64,000 bases of DNA from assembly GCA_966212505.1 (NCBI GenBank), contig CBIHRS010000020.1:20501-84500 (forward strand), in the 5' to 3' direction. How positions within the stretch are numbered: the first letter of the stretch is position 1; each line of letters begins with the position of its first letter. Of the stretch, positions 7,971 through 16,540 are shown piece after piece. Under the pieces are notes generated by a model. That model worked only from the letters and a program-made list of their open reading frames with translations, had not been told where the DNA came from and made no database searches. This DNA is from CAMLIZ01 sp966212505. GTDB taxonomy: Bacteria; Pseudomonadota; Gammaproteobacteria; Burkholderiales; Burkholderiaceae_C. Made by a program: the position numbers and the translations under genes.

Positions 7971-9233
7971 TCAGCCGACCTCGGTTTCGGTCGCTGCCGG
8001 AACCATCCCTCGCGGTGCGGCTCGCCGATCCCAGCCGAAGAACCGCGCCACCTCGTCGCGCCGGCTGAGCGTGTCGGCCTCGCCCAGCGCCATCAGCTCG
8101 CGTGTATAGGGCGCCTCGAACAGCAGGTAGCTCGCGAGCGCCGCGCCCCGGGCCTCCTGCCCATGGTTGGGCCCCGAGACGCCCACGCCGCGCAGCAGCG
8201 CACGCATCGCGGGCGGCAGGCTGCCGATGTGGCGGGCGGCGATGTCGTCGAGCCGCTGGCTCGGGGCGATCACCAGCACGTCGATCGGCCGCAGCGCCGT
8301 GTGCGCCCGCGCCTCGGGCGGCAGCAGCGACAGCGTGTTGTTGATGCGCTGCAGCCGCTCCACGTCGACCGCCAAGGCGTCGAGGAAGATGTTCGACAGC
8401 GCATGGCCCGCGATCTGCGCGAGCGAGGGGTATTCGGTGGCAGCGCGGCGCTGCCCGGGCGGCTCATGCATGCGGCCGGCACCGATCACCAGCACCTTCT
8501 CGGCCCCCAGGTGCACCGCCGGCGAGATGGGCGCAGCTTGGCGCATCGAGCCGTCGCCGAAGTATTCGCTCTGGCCTTCCACCGTGAGCGGCGTGGCCGG
8601 GAACACGAACGGAATGGCCGACGAGGCCAGCAGGTGCGACAGCGTGATCTCGCTCTTGACCGCGATGCGCTGCGAGCGCGTCCACGGCGTGAAGTCGCGC
8701 TCGGAGTCGTAGAAGGTCACATGAAAGCCCGAGCTGTAGCTCGAGGCGGTGACGGCCAGCGCCTGCAGGTGGCCGCCGCGCATCACCTCGTGCAGGCGGT
8801 CGAGGTGGATCATGCGCTTGAGCAGGTCGTGCAGCGGCGAGTTGTCGAGCAGCGAGCGCGGCCGCATGCGGCGCCAGCGGGCGATGATCCAGCCGATGGA
8901 CCAGAGCGTGAGCCAGCGCGCGCCGGTGCGGATCACGCCCAGCGAATCGGCGCGGTAGACCTGCTCGGCACTGAAGTTGGCCCAGACATCGGCCAGGCCC
9001 GACACCGCGAGGTCGAAGTGATCGGCATGGCAGGCCAGCGCGGCCGCGTTGATCGCGCCGGCCGAGGTGCCGGCGATCACCGGAAAGGGGTTGCCGTAGG
9101 GCGCCTTGCAGTCGCGGCGGATGCGGGCCACCGCCTTCAGCACACCCACCTGGTAGGCGGCGCGCGCGCCGCCGCCGGTGAGGATCAGGCCGGTGAGCGA
9201 CGGCGCAAGCGACGAAGGGGATGCAGGCTGCAT
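7971..9233 (-). CDS. Patatin-like phospholipase
   Basis: 420 residues. Oxyanion loop GGGARAAYQVGVLKA at about 21-35, nucleophile elbow GTSAG near residue 55, and the catalytic Asp in YFGDGSMRQAAP near residue 230, which makes the Ser-Asp dyad complete. There is no signal peptide, and a C-terminal extension of about 100 residues is probably helical. Such proteins cleave acyl chains from phospholipids; bacterial members are either lipid-turnover enzymes or effectors. There is no secretion system nearby, so housekeeping lipid turnover is more likely. Confidence 0.88.
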   Translation of the reverse strand: MQPASPSSLAPSLTGLILTGGGARAAYQVGVLKAVARIRRDCKAPYGNPFPVIAGTSAGAINAAALACHADHFDLAVSGLADVWANFSAEQVYRADSLGVIRTGARWLTLWSIGWIIARWRRMRPRSLLDNSPLHDLLKRMIHLDRLHEVMRGGHLQALAVTASSYSSGFHVTFYDSERDFTPWTRSQRIAVKSEITLSHLLASSAIPFVFPATPLTVEGQSEYFGDGSMRQAAPISPAVHLGAEKVLVIGAGRMHEPPGQRRAATEYPSLAQIAGHALSNIFLDALAVDVERLQRINNTLSLLPPEARAHTALRPIDVLVIAPSQRLDDIAARHIGSLPPAMRALLRGVGVSGPNHGQEARGAALASYLLFEAPYTRELMALGEADTLSRRDEVARFFGWDRRAAPRGMVPAATETEVG

Positions 9234-9317
9234 GCCTGCCAGTGTGTCAGTGCGCGCGGCGGGGCGTGATCGGGATCAGCCCCTGCCCGGCGGCACAAAT
9301 CGATGGATGGGCCAGCT

Positions 9318-9791
9318 TCAGTCGTCGTGCTTGCCATGGCCCTTTCCATGGCCCTTGCCGTGGCCGTGGCCATGCCCGTGGCCATGGTCGTCGTCATCGC
9401 GCTCACGGACGACGATGACCTGCTGGCCCTGCACCACGCGCGGCGGCTGCTGCACCACGTAGTGCTGCTGGTAGTAGGTGTCCCTCACGAAGTACACCGG
9501 CTGGCCGCAGGCGTTGTACTTGGCGCAGTGCTTGGCCCAGTGCTTCTCGTGGCCGGGCGGCACCCGCAGGTAGATCGGCTGCTGCACCACCGCCACCGGC
9601 TGCTGCTGGATGATCACCGGCTGCGGGTAGACCAGCGCCACCGGCGGCGGCGGCTGGTTGATGTCGATGCGGCCGTAGAAGCCGGGCTGGTTGACCGAGA
9701 CCGAGACGCCGACATCGGCTGCGAAGGCGGGAGCGGAGAAGGCGATGCCGCACAGGACGGCCAGCACGGTATTGCGTCGGATGCTTGTCAT
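9318..9791 (-). CDS. Secreted protein of unknown function with a Gly/His/Lys-rich tail
   Basis: 157 residues. A Sec signal peptide ends AFA-A near residue 25. The mature part has a Pro/Gln/Val-rich stretch (QPVIIQQQPVAVVQQP), a Cys/His segment with GHEKHWAKHCAKYNACGQP, and a tail starting RERDDDDHGHGHG that alternates His-Gly and Lys-Gly to the end. Alternating HG repeats commonly bind divalent metals, so a periplasmic or outer-surface metal-binding role is possible but unproven. A clear ribosome binding site (CTGGAG region) precedes the ATG, and a -10-like TATTAC lies about 40 bases upstream. It is not a family I can name with assurance. Confidence 0.8.
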   Translation of the reverse strand: MTSIRRNTVLAVLCGIAFSAPAFAADVGVSVSVNQPGFYGRIDINQPPPPVALVYPQPVIIQQQPVAVVQQPIYLRVPPGHEKHWAKHCAKYNACGQPVYFVRDTYYQQHYVVQQPPRVVQGQQVIVVRERDDDDHGHGHGHGHGKGHGKGHGKHDD

Positions 9792-9897
9792 GGAAAACTC
9801 CTGGAGGGCTCCCTGGCATGGAATTGCGGCAAGGGTAATACCCGCTCAACGCCGCACGCCTGCAACTAGTCGACAGAATGGGTTTTTTTCACATTCT

Positions 9898-12800
9898 CTA
9901 ACCGTTTTCATACACCAGCTGCACGCGGCCCTGCACCGCCTGCTGCCAGCGCTGCAAGGCCGCATCGCTGGGGAAGAACCGGCCGTCGTCGCCCAGGTCG
10001 AGCTCGCCCACGGCTCCGCTGCGCTGCAGCATCAGCCGCACCGCTACACCCTGCACGAGATCGCCCTGCTCGGTGCTCTCGCGCTTGGGCGGAAACTCCT
10101 TGACCAGCTGCTGCACCGGCGGCACATGGCCGTTGACGGCCACCTTCAGGTAGCGCGCGAAACGGCAGCGCGCGGTCGCCAGGTCCCACACCTGCTGCAC
10201 GTTGAGCCGCAGGCCGCCCGAGAAGCGGTCGGGCTGCACCTTGCCCTGCACGATCAGCAGTTCGTCGTCCTTCAGCAGATCGCGGTTGGCATCGAGCAGT
10301 TTCTCGTCGGCCACCGCCTCGATCGATTCCGACTTGTCGTCGAGCTTGAAGATCGCCACGCGGCCGCGCTGGCCGTTGATGATGCGCAGGTCGCTCACGA
10401 TGCCGGCCAGCATCTGCGGCTCGCGGCTGTCGACCAGGTCGGCGATCTTGCGGCGCGCGAACTGCCGCACTTCGCCCTCGCTCTGGTCGAACAGGTGGCC
10501 CGACAGGTAGAAGCCGATCGCGGTCTTCTCGAGCGTGAGCCGCTCCTTGATGCTCCAGGGCTCCACCTCCACCAGCGCCGGCTCCTGGTGCGACGCGGCA
10601 TGCGAATCGCCGAAGTCGAACAGCCCGCCCTGGTCGGCATGCGCAGCCTGCGAGTCGGCCCACTCGAAAGCGAGCGACACGCTGGCCAGCGTGGCCGCGC
10701 GATCGGGGTGCAGGCTGTCGAAGGCACCGGCCTTGATCAGCGCTTCGACCACGCGCTTGTTGACGCTGCGGCGGTCGACCCGCGCGCAGAAATCGAACAG
10801 GCTCCGGAACGGCCCGCCACCCTTGCCGTCGCTGCCCTCGCGCGCCGCGACGATGGCCTCGATCGCGCCCTGGCCGGTGCCCTTGATCGCACCCAGGCCG
10901 TAGCGGATCTGCTTCTTGCTCACCGGCTCGAAGCGGTAGACGCCGGCATTGACGTTGGGCGGATCGAACTTGATGCCGAAGTTCTGCGCATCGGCCAACA
11001 ACACCTTCAGCTTGTCGGTGTCGTCCATTTCGATGGTCATGTTCGCGGCGAAGAACTCCGCCGTGAAATGCACCTTCAGCCAGGCCGTGTGGTAGGCCAG
11101 CAGCGAGTACGCGGCCGCATGCGACTTGTTGAAGCCGTAGCCCGCGAACTTCTCCATCAGGTCGAAGACCTCGTCGGCCTTGGCTTGGTCGATGCCCTTC
11201 TTGGCCGCGCCCTCGCGGAAGATCTCGCGGTGCTTGGCCATCTCCTCGGGCTTCTTCTTGCCCATGGCCCGGCGCAGCATGTCGGCGCCGCCGAGCGAGT
11301 AGCCGCCCAGCACCTGCGCGGTCTGCATCACCTGCTCCTGATAGACCATGATCCCGTAGGTCTCGGCCAGCACGGCCTCGGCCAGCGGATGCGGGTACTC
11401 CACCTCTTCCTTGCCGTGCTTGCGCGCGACGAAGGTCGGGATCAGGTCCATCGGGCCCGGCCGGTACAGCGCGTTCAACGCGATCAGGTCTTCGAGCCGG
11501 CTCGGCTTGGCGTCGCGCAGCATGCCCTGCATGCCGCGGCTTTCAAACTGGAACACCGCCTCGGTCAGGCCGTCGGAGAAGAGCTTGTAGACCTTGGGGT
11601 CGTCGAGCGGGATGGTCTCGAACGCGAAGTCCTTCTGCTCGGGATAGCGCGCGACGATGAAGTCCTTGGCCAGCTCCAGGATGGTCAGCGTGGCCAGGCC
11701 CAGGAAGTCGAACTTCACCAAGCCAATGGCTTCGACGTCGTCCTTGTCGTACTGGCTCACCGCCGAGTCGCTGCCGGGCTGCTGGTATTGGGGGCAGAAA
11801 TCGGTGATCTTGCCGGGCGCGATCAGCACGCCCCCTGCGTGCATGCCGATGTTGCGCACCATGCCTTCGACGCGCGCGGCCAGCTCCAGCAGCGCCGCCA
11901 CTTCTTCCTCGGCGGCCTCTCGCTGCTCGAGTTCGGGGGCTTCCTTGCGAGCGTAGATGATGCCGGGGTCAGGGTTCTCCGGCACCTTGGCCAGCGTCAC
12001 CGTCTTGCCCGGCGGCGCAGGGATCAGCTTGGCGATGGAGTCGACCTGGCCGTAGCCCATGCCGAGCACGCGGCCCACGTCGCGCAGCGCCGCCTTGGCC
12101 GCCATCGTGCCGAAGGTGGCGATCTGGCTCACGGCCGGACGGCCGTACTTCTCCTTCACGTAGTCGATCACGCGGTCGCGGTTGCCCTGGCAGAAGTCGA
12201 CGTCGAAGTCGGGCATCGACACCCGCTCGGGGTTCAGGAAGCGCTCGAACAGCAGGTTGTATTTCAGCGGATCGAGGTCGGTGATCTTCAGCACGTAGGC
12301 CACCAGCGAGCCGGCGCCCGAGCCCCGGCCCGGGCCCACCGGGCAGCCGTTGCTCTTGGCCCAGGTGATGAAGTCCGACACGATCAGGAAGTAGCCCGGG
12401 AAGCCCATCTTCAGGATCGTGCCGATCTCGAACTCGAGCCGCTCGACGTAGCGCGGCCGCTCCTTGTCGCGCTCGGCCGCATCGGGATAGAGCAGTTGCA
12501 GGCGCTCTTCGAGGCCTTCGAACGAGAGCTGGCGGAAATACTGCTCGATCGGCATGCGCGAGCCGTCTTCGAGCACCGGCGTCGGGAAATCGGGCAGGCG
12601 CGGCTTGCCCAGCACCAGCGTCAGGTTGCAGCGCTTCGCGATCTCGACGGTATTCGTCACCGCCGAGGGCACGTCGGCGAACAACGCCTTCATCTGCTCC
12701 TGCGTCTTGAAGTACTGCTCGCGCGTGAAGCGCTTGATGCGGCGCGGATCGGCCAGCGTCTCGCCCTGCGCGATGCACACGCGCGCCTCGTGCGCCTCGA

Positions 12801-13431
12801 AGTCCTCGGGCGCGAGGAACTGGATCGGATGCGTGGCCACCACCGGCAACTGCAGCTCCGCGGCCAGCGGCACCGCGGCGCGCACATGGGCTTCGTTGGT
12901 GGGCAGGCCCGCGCGCTGCAGTTCGAGGTAGAAGCGCTGCGGGAACAACCCGCCGATGTATTGCGCCGACGCGGCCGCACGCTTGCGGTCACCGGCCAGC
13001 AGCGCCTGGCCCACCGCGCCGCCATCGGCACCCGACAGCGCGATCAGCCCGCCACCCAGTTCCTTCAGCCAGTCCCACTTGATCCAGGCCTGCGCGCGCT
13101 GCACGTTGGTGGTCCAGCCACGCGCGAGGATCTCGCAGAGGTTGAGGTAGCCCTGCCGGTCCTGCACCAGCAGCGCCAGCCGGCTCGGCTGCTTCTCGCC
13201 GGGGTTGACCTCGAGCATCGGCTCCATCCACACGTCGGCGCCGAGGATCGGCTTCACGCCCTTCTTGCGGCAGGCGTTGTAGAACTTCACGCCGCCGAAC
13301 AGGTTGTTCAGGTCGGTGATCGCGAGCGCAGCCTGCGCATCGCCTTTCGCGGCGCCGGCCGCATCGTCGATGCGCAGCGTGCCGTCGACGACGGAGAACT
13401 CGGTGTGGGTGCGGAGGTGGACGAAGGACAT
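9898..13431 (-). CDS. dnaE: DNA polymerase III alpha subunit
   Basis: 1177 residues, the normal length for DnaE1. The start at 13431 gives MSFVHLRTHTEFSVVDG, the opening of the PHP domain; the longer open frame upstream reads unlike protein. The catalytic palm has PDFDVDF near residue 408, with metal-binding aspartates. Conserved GPGRGSGAGSLVAY, GYGFNKSHAAAYS and a helix-hairpin-helix follow, then an OB fold (LAGIVSDLRIINGQRG) and a C-terminal tau-binding region. It is the replicative polymerase subunit. A -10-like TACAAT at 13438-13443 ends 6 bases before the ATG, so the mRNA may be leaderless. Confidence 0.97.
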   Translation of the reverse strand: MSFVHLRTHTEFSVVDGTLRIDDAAGAAKGDAQAALAITDLNNLFGGVKFYNACRKKGVKPILGADVWMEPMLEVNPGEKQPSRLALLVQDRQGYLNLCEILARGWTTNVQRAQAWIKWDWLKELGGGLIALSGADGGAVGQALLAGDRKRAAASAQYIGGLFPQRFYLELQRAGLPTNEAHVRAAVPLAAELQLPVVATHPIQFLAPEDFEAHEARVCIAQGETLADPRRIKRFTREQYFKTQEQMKALFADVPSAVTNTVEIAKRCNLTLVLGKPRLPDFPTPVLEDGSRMPIEQYFRQLSFEGLEERLQLLYPDAAERDKERPRYVERLEFEIGTILKMGFPGYFLIVSDFITWAKSNGCPVGPGRGSGAGSLVAYVLKITDLDPLKYNLLFERFLNPERVSMPDFDVDFCQGNRDRVIDYVKEKYGRPAVSQIATFGTMAAKAALRDVGRVLGMGYGQVDSIAKLIPAPPGKTVTLAKVPENPDPGIIYARKEAPELEQREAAEEEVAALLELAARVEGMVRNIGMHAGGVLIAPGKITDFCPQYQQPGSDSAVSQYDKDDVEAIGLVKFDFLGLATLTILELAKDFIVARYPEQKDFAFETIPLDDPKVYKLFSDGLTEAVFQFESRGMQGMLRDAKPSRLEDLIALNALYRPGPMDLIPTFVARKHGKEEVEYPHPLAEAVLAETYGIMVYQEQVMQTAQVLGGYSLGGADMLRRAMGKKKPEEMAKHREIFREGAAKKGIDQAKADEVFDLMEKFAGYGFNKSHAAAYSLLAYHTAWLKVHFTAEFFAANMTIEMDDTDKLKVLLADAQNFGIKFDPPNVNAGVYRFEPVSKKQIRYGLGAIKGTGQGAIEAIVAAREGSDGKGGGPFRSLFDFCARVDRRSVNKRVVEALIKAGAFDSLHPDRAATLASVSLAFEWADSQAAHADQGGLFDFGDSHAASHQEPALVEVEPWSIKERLTLEKTAIGFYLSGHLFDQSEGEVRQFARRKIADLVDSREPQMLAGIVSDLRIINGQRGRVAIFKLDDKSESIEAVADEKLLDANRDLLKDDELLIVQGKVQPDRFSGGLRLNVQQVWDLATARCRFARYLKVAVNGHVPPVQQLVKEFPPKRESTEQGDLVQGVAVRLMLQRSGAVGELDLGDDGRFFPSDAALQRWQQAVQGRVQLVYENG

Positions 13432-13437
13432 CGGCGG

Positions 13438-13484
13438 ATTGTAGGCAGCCACCCCTGCGGCGGCGGGCGGCGGCTCCCTACAAT
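13438..13484. promoter_or_regulatory. Divergent -10 boxes of dnaE and trhO
   Basis: The hexamer TACAAT occurs at 13438-13443 on the minus strand, 6 bases before the dnaE ATG, and at 13479-13484 on the plus strand, 10 bases before the trhO ATG. Only 35 GC-rich bases separate them and neither has a good -35. Transcription would start at or next to the start codons, and no ribosome binding site fits, so both mRNAs look leaderless. Confidence 0.55.
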
Positions 13485-13494
13485 TCGGCCCGTC

Positions 13495-14247
13495 ATGCCC
13501 GTGCTGCCCATCCTCAACCTCTCCGCCTACAAATTCGTCACGATCGACGACCTGCCTGCCGTGCGCGAACGGCTGTTGAACGCAGCCATAGAGCGCGGGC
13601 TCAAGGGCACGGTGCTGCTGGCCGAAGAGGGCATCAACCTCTTCGTCGCCGGGCCCGAGATCGCGGTGCGCAGCTGGGTCGCCATCCTCCATGCCGATGC
13701 TCGCTTCGCCGGCATCGTGCCGAAGGAAAGCTTCAGTGCCGAGGTTCCGTTCAAGCGCATGCTGGTGAAGATCAAGCGCGAGATCATCCGCATGAACATG
13801 CCCGCCATCCGGCCCGAGCAGGGCCGCGCCCCGTCGGTCGCGCCGCGCACCCTAGCGCGCTGGCTCGCGCAGGGCCATGACGACGAAGGCCGGCCGGTGG
13901 TCACGCTCGACACGCGCAATGCCTTCGAGGTCGATGCCGGCGCATTCGACAACGCGATCGACTGGCGCATCGGCAAGTTCAGCGAGTTCCCCGCTGCATT
14001 GCAGGCGCATCGCGACGAACTGAAGGGCAAGACGGTGGTGAGCTACTGCACCGGCGGCATCCGCTGCGAGAAGGCCGCCATCGTGATGCAGGCGGCCGGG
14101 CTCGACAGCGTCTACCAGCTCGAAGGCGGCATCCTCAAGTACTTCGAGGAGACCGACGGCGCGCCGCACTGGCGCGGTGGCTGCTTCGTGTTCGATGAGC
14201 GCGTTGCGCTCGACCCCGCGCTGAAGCCCGCTGCGGCCGACGCATGA
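13495..14247 (+). CDS. trhO: tRNA uridine-34 hydroxylase (rhodanese-family, TrhO/YceA)
   Basis: 250 residues. An N-terminal acylphosphatase-like domain (LKGTVLLAEEGINLFVAG near residue 40) is followed by a rhodanese domain with the catalytic-loop Cys in SYCTGGIRCEKAA near residue 185. TrhO makes 5-hydroxyuridine at the wobble position of tRNAs using oxygen. Its stop overlaps the next start as ATGA, so the hydrolase gene is translationally coupled. Divergent from dnaE. Confidence 0.92.
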   Translation: MPVLPILNLSAYKFVTIDDLPAVRERLLNAAIERGLKGTVLLAEEGINLFVAGPEIAVRSWVAILHADARFAGIVPKESFSAEVPFKRMLVKIKREIIRMNMPAIRPEQGRAPSVAPRTLARWLAQGHDDEGRPVVTLDTRNAFEVDAGAFDNAIDWRIGKFSEFPAALQAHRDELKGKTVVSYCTGGIRCEKAAIVMQAAGLDSVYQLEGGILKYFEETDGAPHWRGGCFVFDERVALDPALKPAAADA

Positions 14248-15185
14248 TCCATCCGCTGCAAAAAATCTTCGGGCTGCTGCTGGTCATCGCAGCGCTCGGC
14301 GTGGGCCTGAGCTATGCGCCCGACCGGCCGGTGCAGACGCTGGTCGCGCGCTGGGCGCCGCCGCCGTCCGACTTTCTCGAGCTCGACGGCCAGCTGGTGC
14401 ACTACCGCGACGAAGGCCCGCGCAGCGACCCGCTGCCGGTGGTGCTGGTCCATGGCACCGGCGACAGCCTGCACACCTGGCAGGGCTGGGCCGCGGCGCT
14501 GCGCGGTCAGCGGCGCGTGATCAGCTTCGACCTGCCCGGCTTCGGTCTCACCGGCCCCAGCCCGGCGGGCGACTACCGCGGCGACACCTATGCCCGCTTC
14601 GTGCTGGCACTGATGGATGCGCTGAAGGTGCAGCGCTTCGTCATCGGCGGCTGCTCGCTGGGCGGCGAAGTGGCCTGGCGCACCGCGGCGATGGCGCCGC
14701 AGCGTGTCGACCGGTTGATCCTGGTCGATGCTTCGGGCTACCCCTTCGTGCCGGAGCACATTCCCCTCGCCTTCCGGCTCGCGCGCATGCCGGTGGTCAA
14801 GCTGCTGGCCGGCTCGCTCACGCCGCGCAGCCTGGTCGACAGCAGCGCCCGCTCGGTGTTCGGCGATCCGGCCAAGGTGACACCGGCGCTGGTCGACCGC
14901 TACTACGAGCTGTCGCTGCGCGAAGGCAACCGCCATGCGCTGGTGCAGCGGCTGGAGTTGCTGGACAACGACTTCGCCACCGAACGCATCCGCACGCTGA
15001 AGCTGCCGACGCTGATCCTCTGGGGCGGGCGCGACCACCTGATTCCGCCGGCCAGCGCGCAGCGCTTCCATGCCGACATCGCCGGCAGCTCGCTGGTGAT
15101 GTTCGACACGCTGGGCCACGTGCCGCAGGAAGAAGACCCGCAGGCCTCTGTGCAGCCGGTGAAGGCTTTTCTCGGGCTGAGGTGA
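14244..15185 (+). CDS. Alpha/beta-fold hydrolase, membrane-anchored
   Basis: 313 residues. A single N-terminal hydrophobic helix (IFGLLLVIAALGVGLSYA) probably anchors the protein. The fold shows the oxyanion region VLVHGTGDSLHTW near residue 67, nucleophile elbow GGCSLGG near residue 136, an acid in LWGGRDHLIPPAS, and the catalytic His in LGHVPQEEDP. The substrate is not predictable; esterase or haloperoxidase-like enzymes share this pattern. Overlaps trhO by 4 bases. Its TGA stop lies in the first copy of a 14-base tandem repeat that also carries the stop of the convergent DUF599 gene. Confidence 0.85.
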   Translation: MIHPLQKIFGLLLVIAALGVGLSYAPDRPVQTLVARWAPPPSDFLELDGQLVHYRDEGPRSDPLPVVLVHGTGDSLHTWQGWAAALRGQRRVISFDLPGFGLTGPSPAGDYRGDTYARFVLALMDALKVQRFVIGGCSLGGEVAWRTAAMAPQRVDRLILVDASGYPFVPEHIPLAFRLARMPVVKLLAGSLTPRSLVDSSARSVFGDPAKVTPALVDRYYELSLREGNRHALVQRLELLDNDFATERIRTLKLPTLILWGGRDHLIPPASAQRFHADIAGSSLVMFDTLGHVPQEEDPQASVQPVKAFLGLR

Positions 15186-15210
15186 TCAGGCCTTCCTGAT
15201 CAGGCCTTCC
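15183..15210. repeat. 14-base tandem duplication spanning two stop codons
   Basis: TGATCAGGCCTTCC is present twice without interruption (15183-15196 and 15197-15210). The plus-strand hydrolase stops at the first TGA, and the minus-strand DUF599 gene stops at the TCA at 15200-15202 of the second copy. Each copy contains stops for both strands. Confidence 0.9.
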
Positions 15211-15913
15211 TGTTGAGCACGCTCAGCACGTCGGAGTGGAACTCGCGCTGGTACAGCACGTAGACCACCGCGGCGGTGCCCAGCGCGAAGGCCAGCGGCG
15301 AGAAGAACCATGCGATCGCCGCGAACGACATGTAGTAGGCCCGCAACCCGTCGTTGAAGGTCTCGGCGGCCATCGCCATCACGCCGCCGGCCCGGTCGGC
15401 GAAGGCCTCGCGCGGCATCACGCCAGCGTCGAACTCATGCGGCTCCGGCGCGGCACCGATCAGCAGCGCGCCGAAGGTGTACTGCCGCATGCTCCAGGTG
15501 AAGCGGAAGAACGCGTAGATGAAGACCAGCAGCAGCAACAGCAGCTTCAGGTCGAACACCAGCGTGGTCGTGCGTGCAGCGAACGGCAGGTCGCGCACCA
15601 GCTCGGTGGCGCGCTCGGTGGCGCTCAGCAACGCCAGCAGGCCGCCGATGATCAGGATGGTGGTGGAGGCGAAGAAGCTCGGGCTGCTCGAGAGGTTTTG
15701 CACCACCACGCCGTCGACCACCCGCACCTCGCGCTTGGTGGTCTGCAGCATCCACTCCCAGCGGATGCGGTTGGTCGACGCGAGGATCGACGGCTTCACC
15801 GCCGCGCGCCGATGCGCGAAGGTGGCATAGCCGATCCAGCCGACGAAGAACCACACCACCGCTGCCCAGTCGTACCAGGGCAGCAGCCGCATCAGATCGA
15901 GCGCCTTGTCCAT
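15200..15913 (-). CDS. DUF599 membrane protein
   Basis: 237 residues with three to four hydrophobic helices: near 14-32 (AAVVWFFVGWIGYATFAH), 85-105, 120-145 (LLLLLLVFIYAFFRF) and 200-222. The conserved DUF599 features are the NRIRWEWM motif near residue 48 and RQYTFGALLIGAAP near residue 147. Function is not established. A -10-like TAAAGT at 15922-15927 ends 8 bases before the ATG and no ribosome binding site is visible. It converges on the hydrolase gene. Confidence 0.82.
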   Translation of the reverse strand: MDKALDLMRLLPWYDWAAVVWFFVGWIGYATFAHRRAAVKPSILASTNRIRWEWMLQTTKREVRVVDGVVVQNLSSSPSFFASTTILIIGGLLALLSATERATELVRDLPFAARTTTLVFDLKLLLLLLVFIYAFFRFTWSMRQYTFGALLIGAAPEPHEFDAGVMPREAFADRAGGVMAMAAETFNDGLRAYYMSFAAIAWFFSPLAFALGTAAVVYVLYQREFHSDVLSVLNRKA

Positions 15914-15946
15914 GGGCCGCGACTTTAGCGCGGCGCCATGATCGGG

Positions 15947-16504
15947 TCAGCGGTTCCAGCGCGCCGACGCTTCCTTGACCCGCCGGCCGAACTGTTTCGC
16001 CGTCTCGATGTCGCCCGGCACCATCTCCTCGGCCGAGGCGTCGACCGGCGTGGTCGTCATCAGCCCGGCAAAGCCGCCCACGTAGTTGAGGTCGTTGCGC
16101 GTCGAGGCCTTGAGGTTGGACGGCATCATGCCGCTGCCGACCCAGGCCATGCTCAGCTGCTGCGACAGCGTGAACAGGTAGTGGATGGTCGAGAGCTTGT
16201 CGCCGTTCATCGTGCCGGAGTTGGTGAAGCCGGCGGCCAGCTTGTCTTTCCAGCCCTGCTGCATCCACACCTTGGAGGTGGCATCGGCAAACTTCTTGAA
16301 CTGCCACGACGGGCCGCCCATGTAGGTCGGCGTGCCGAACACGATGGTGCCGGCCGCGGCCAGCTTGTCCCATGCGCCATCGGGCAGGTTGCCTTCGGCG
16401 TCGATCGCCAGCAACTCGCCGCCCGAGGTCTCGGCGACCGCCTCGGCGATCTTCTTCGTGTGGCCGTAGCCGCTGTGGTAGACGATGACGATGGAGGAGC
16501 TCAT
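15947..16504 (-). CDS. WrbA-like NAD(P)H:quinone oxidoreductase / flavodoxin-family protein
   Basis: 185 residues. FMN phosphate loop VIVYHSGYGHTKKIAEAVA at the N-terminus, and FGTPTYMGGPSWQFKKF near residue 75 and NSGTMNGDK near residue 110, the isoalloxazine loops of the WrbA group. It is slightly shorter than E. coli WrbA. The enzyme reduces quinones by two electrons and so avoids semiquinone radicals. It lies 36 bases downstream of the pirin gene on the same strand, an arrangement common in proteobacteria and regulated by the divergent LysR gene. Confidence 0.88.
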   Translation of the reverse strand: MSSSIVIVYHSGYGHTKKIAEAVAETSGGELLAIDAEGNLPDGAWDKLAAAGTIVFGTPTYMGGPSWQFKKFADATSKVWMQQGWKDKLAAGFTNSGTMNGDKLSTIHYLFTLSQQLSMAWVGSGMMPSNLKASTRNDLNYVGGFAGLMTTTPVDASAEEMVPGDIETAKQFGRRVKEASARWNR

Positions 16505-16540
16505 GGTCGGGTCTTTCCTTCCTGGGGTTGAGGCTGAAGA

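Noticed and set aside
9880..9897. A run of seven T near the end of dnaE as its terminator
   Set aside because: The T run is on the plus strand, while dnaE is on the minus strand and would meet A residues. No GC hairpin precedes the T run.
9691..14247. A 1518-codon plus-strand open frame running antisense to dnaE into trhO
   Set aside because: In very GC-rich DNA the strand opposite a long gene often lacks stops. Only its last 251 codons (trhO from 13495) have family motifs; the rest is His/Arg/Leu/Val-rich shadow.
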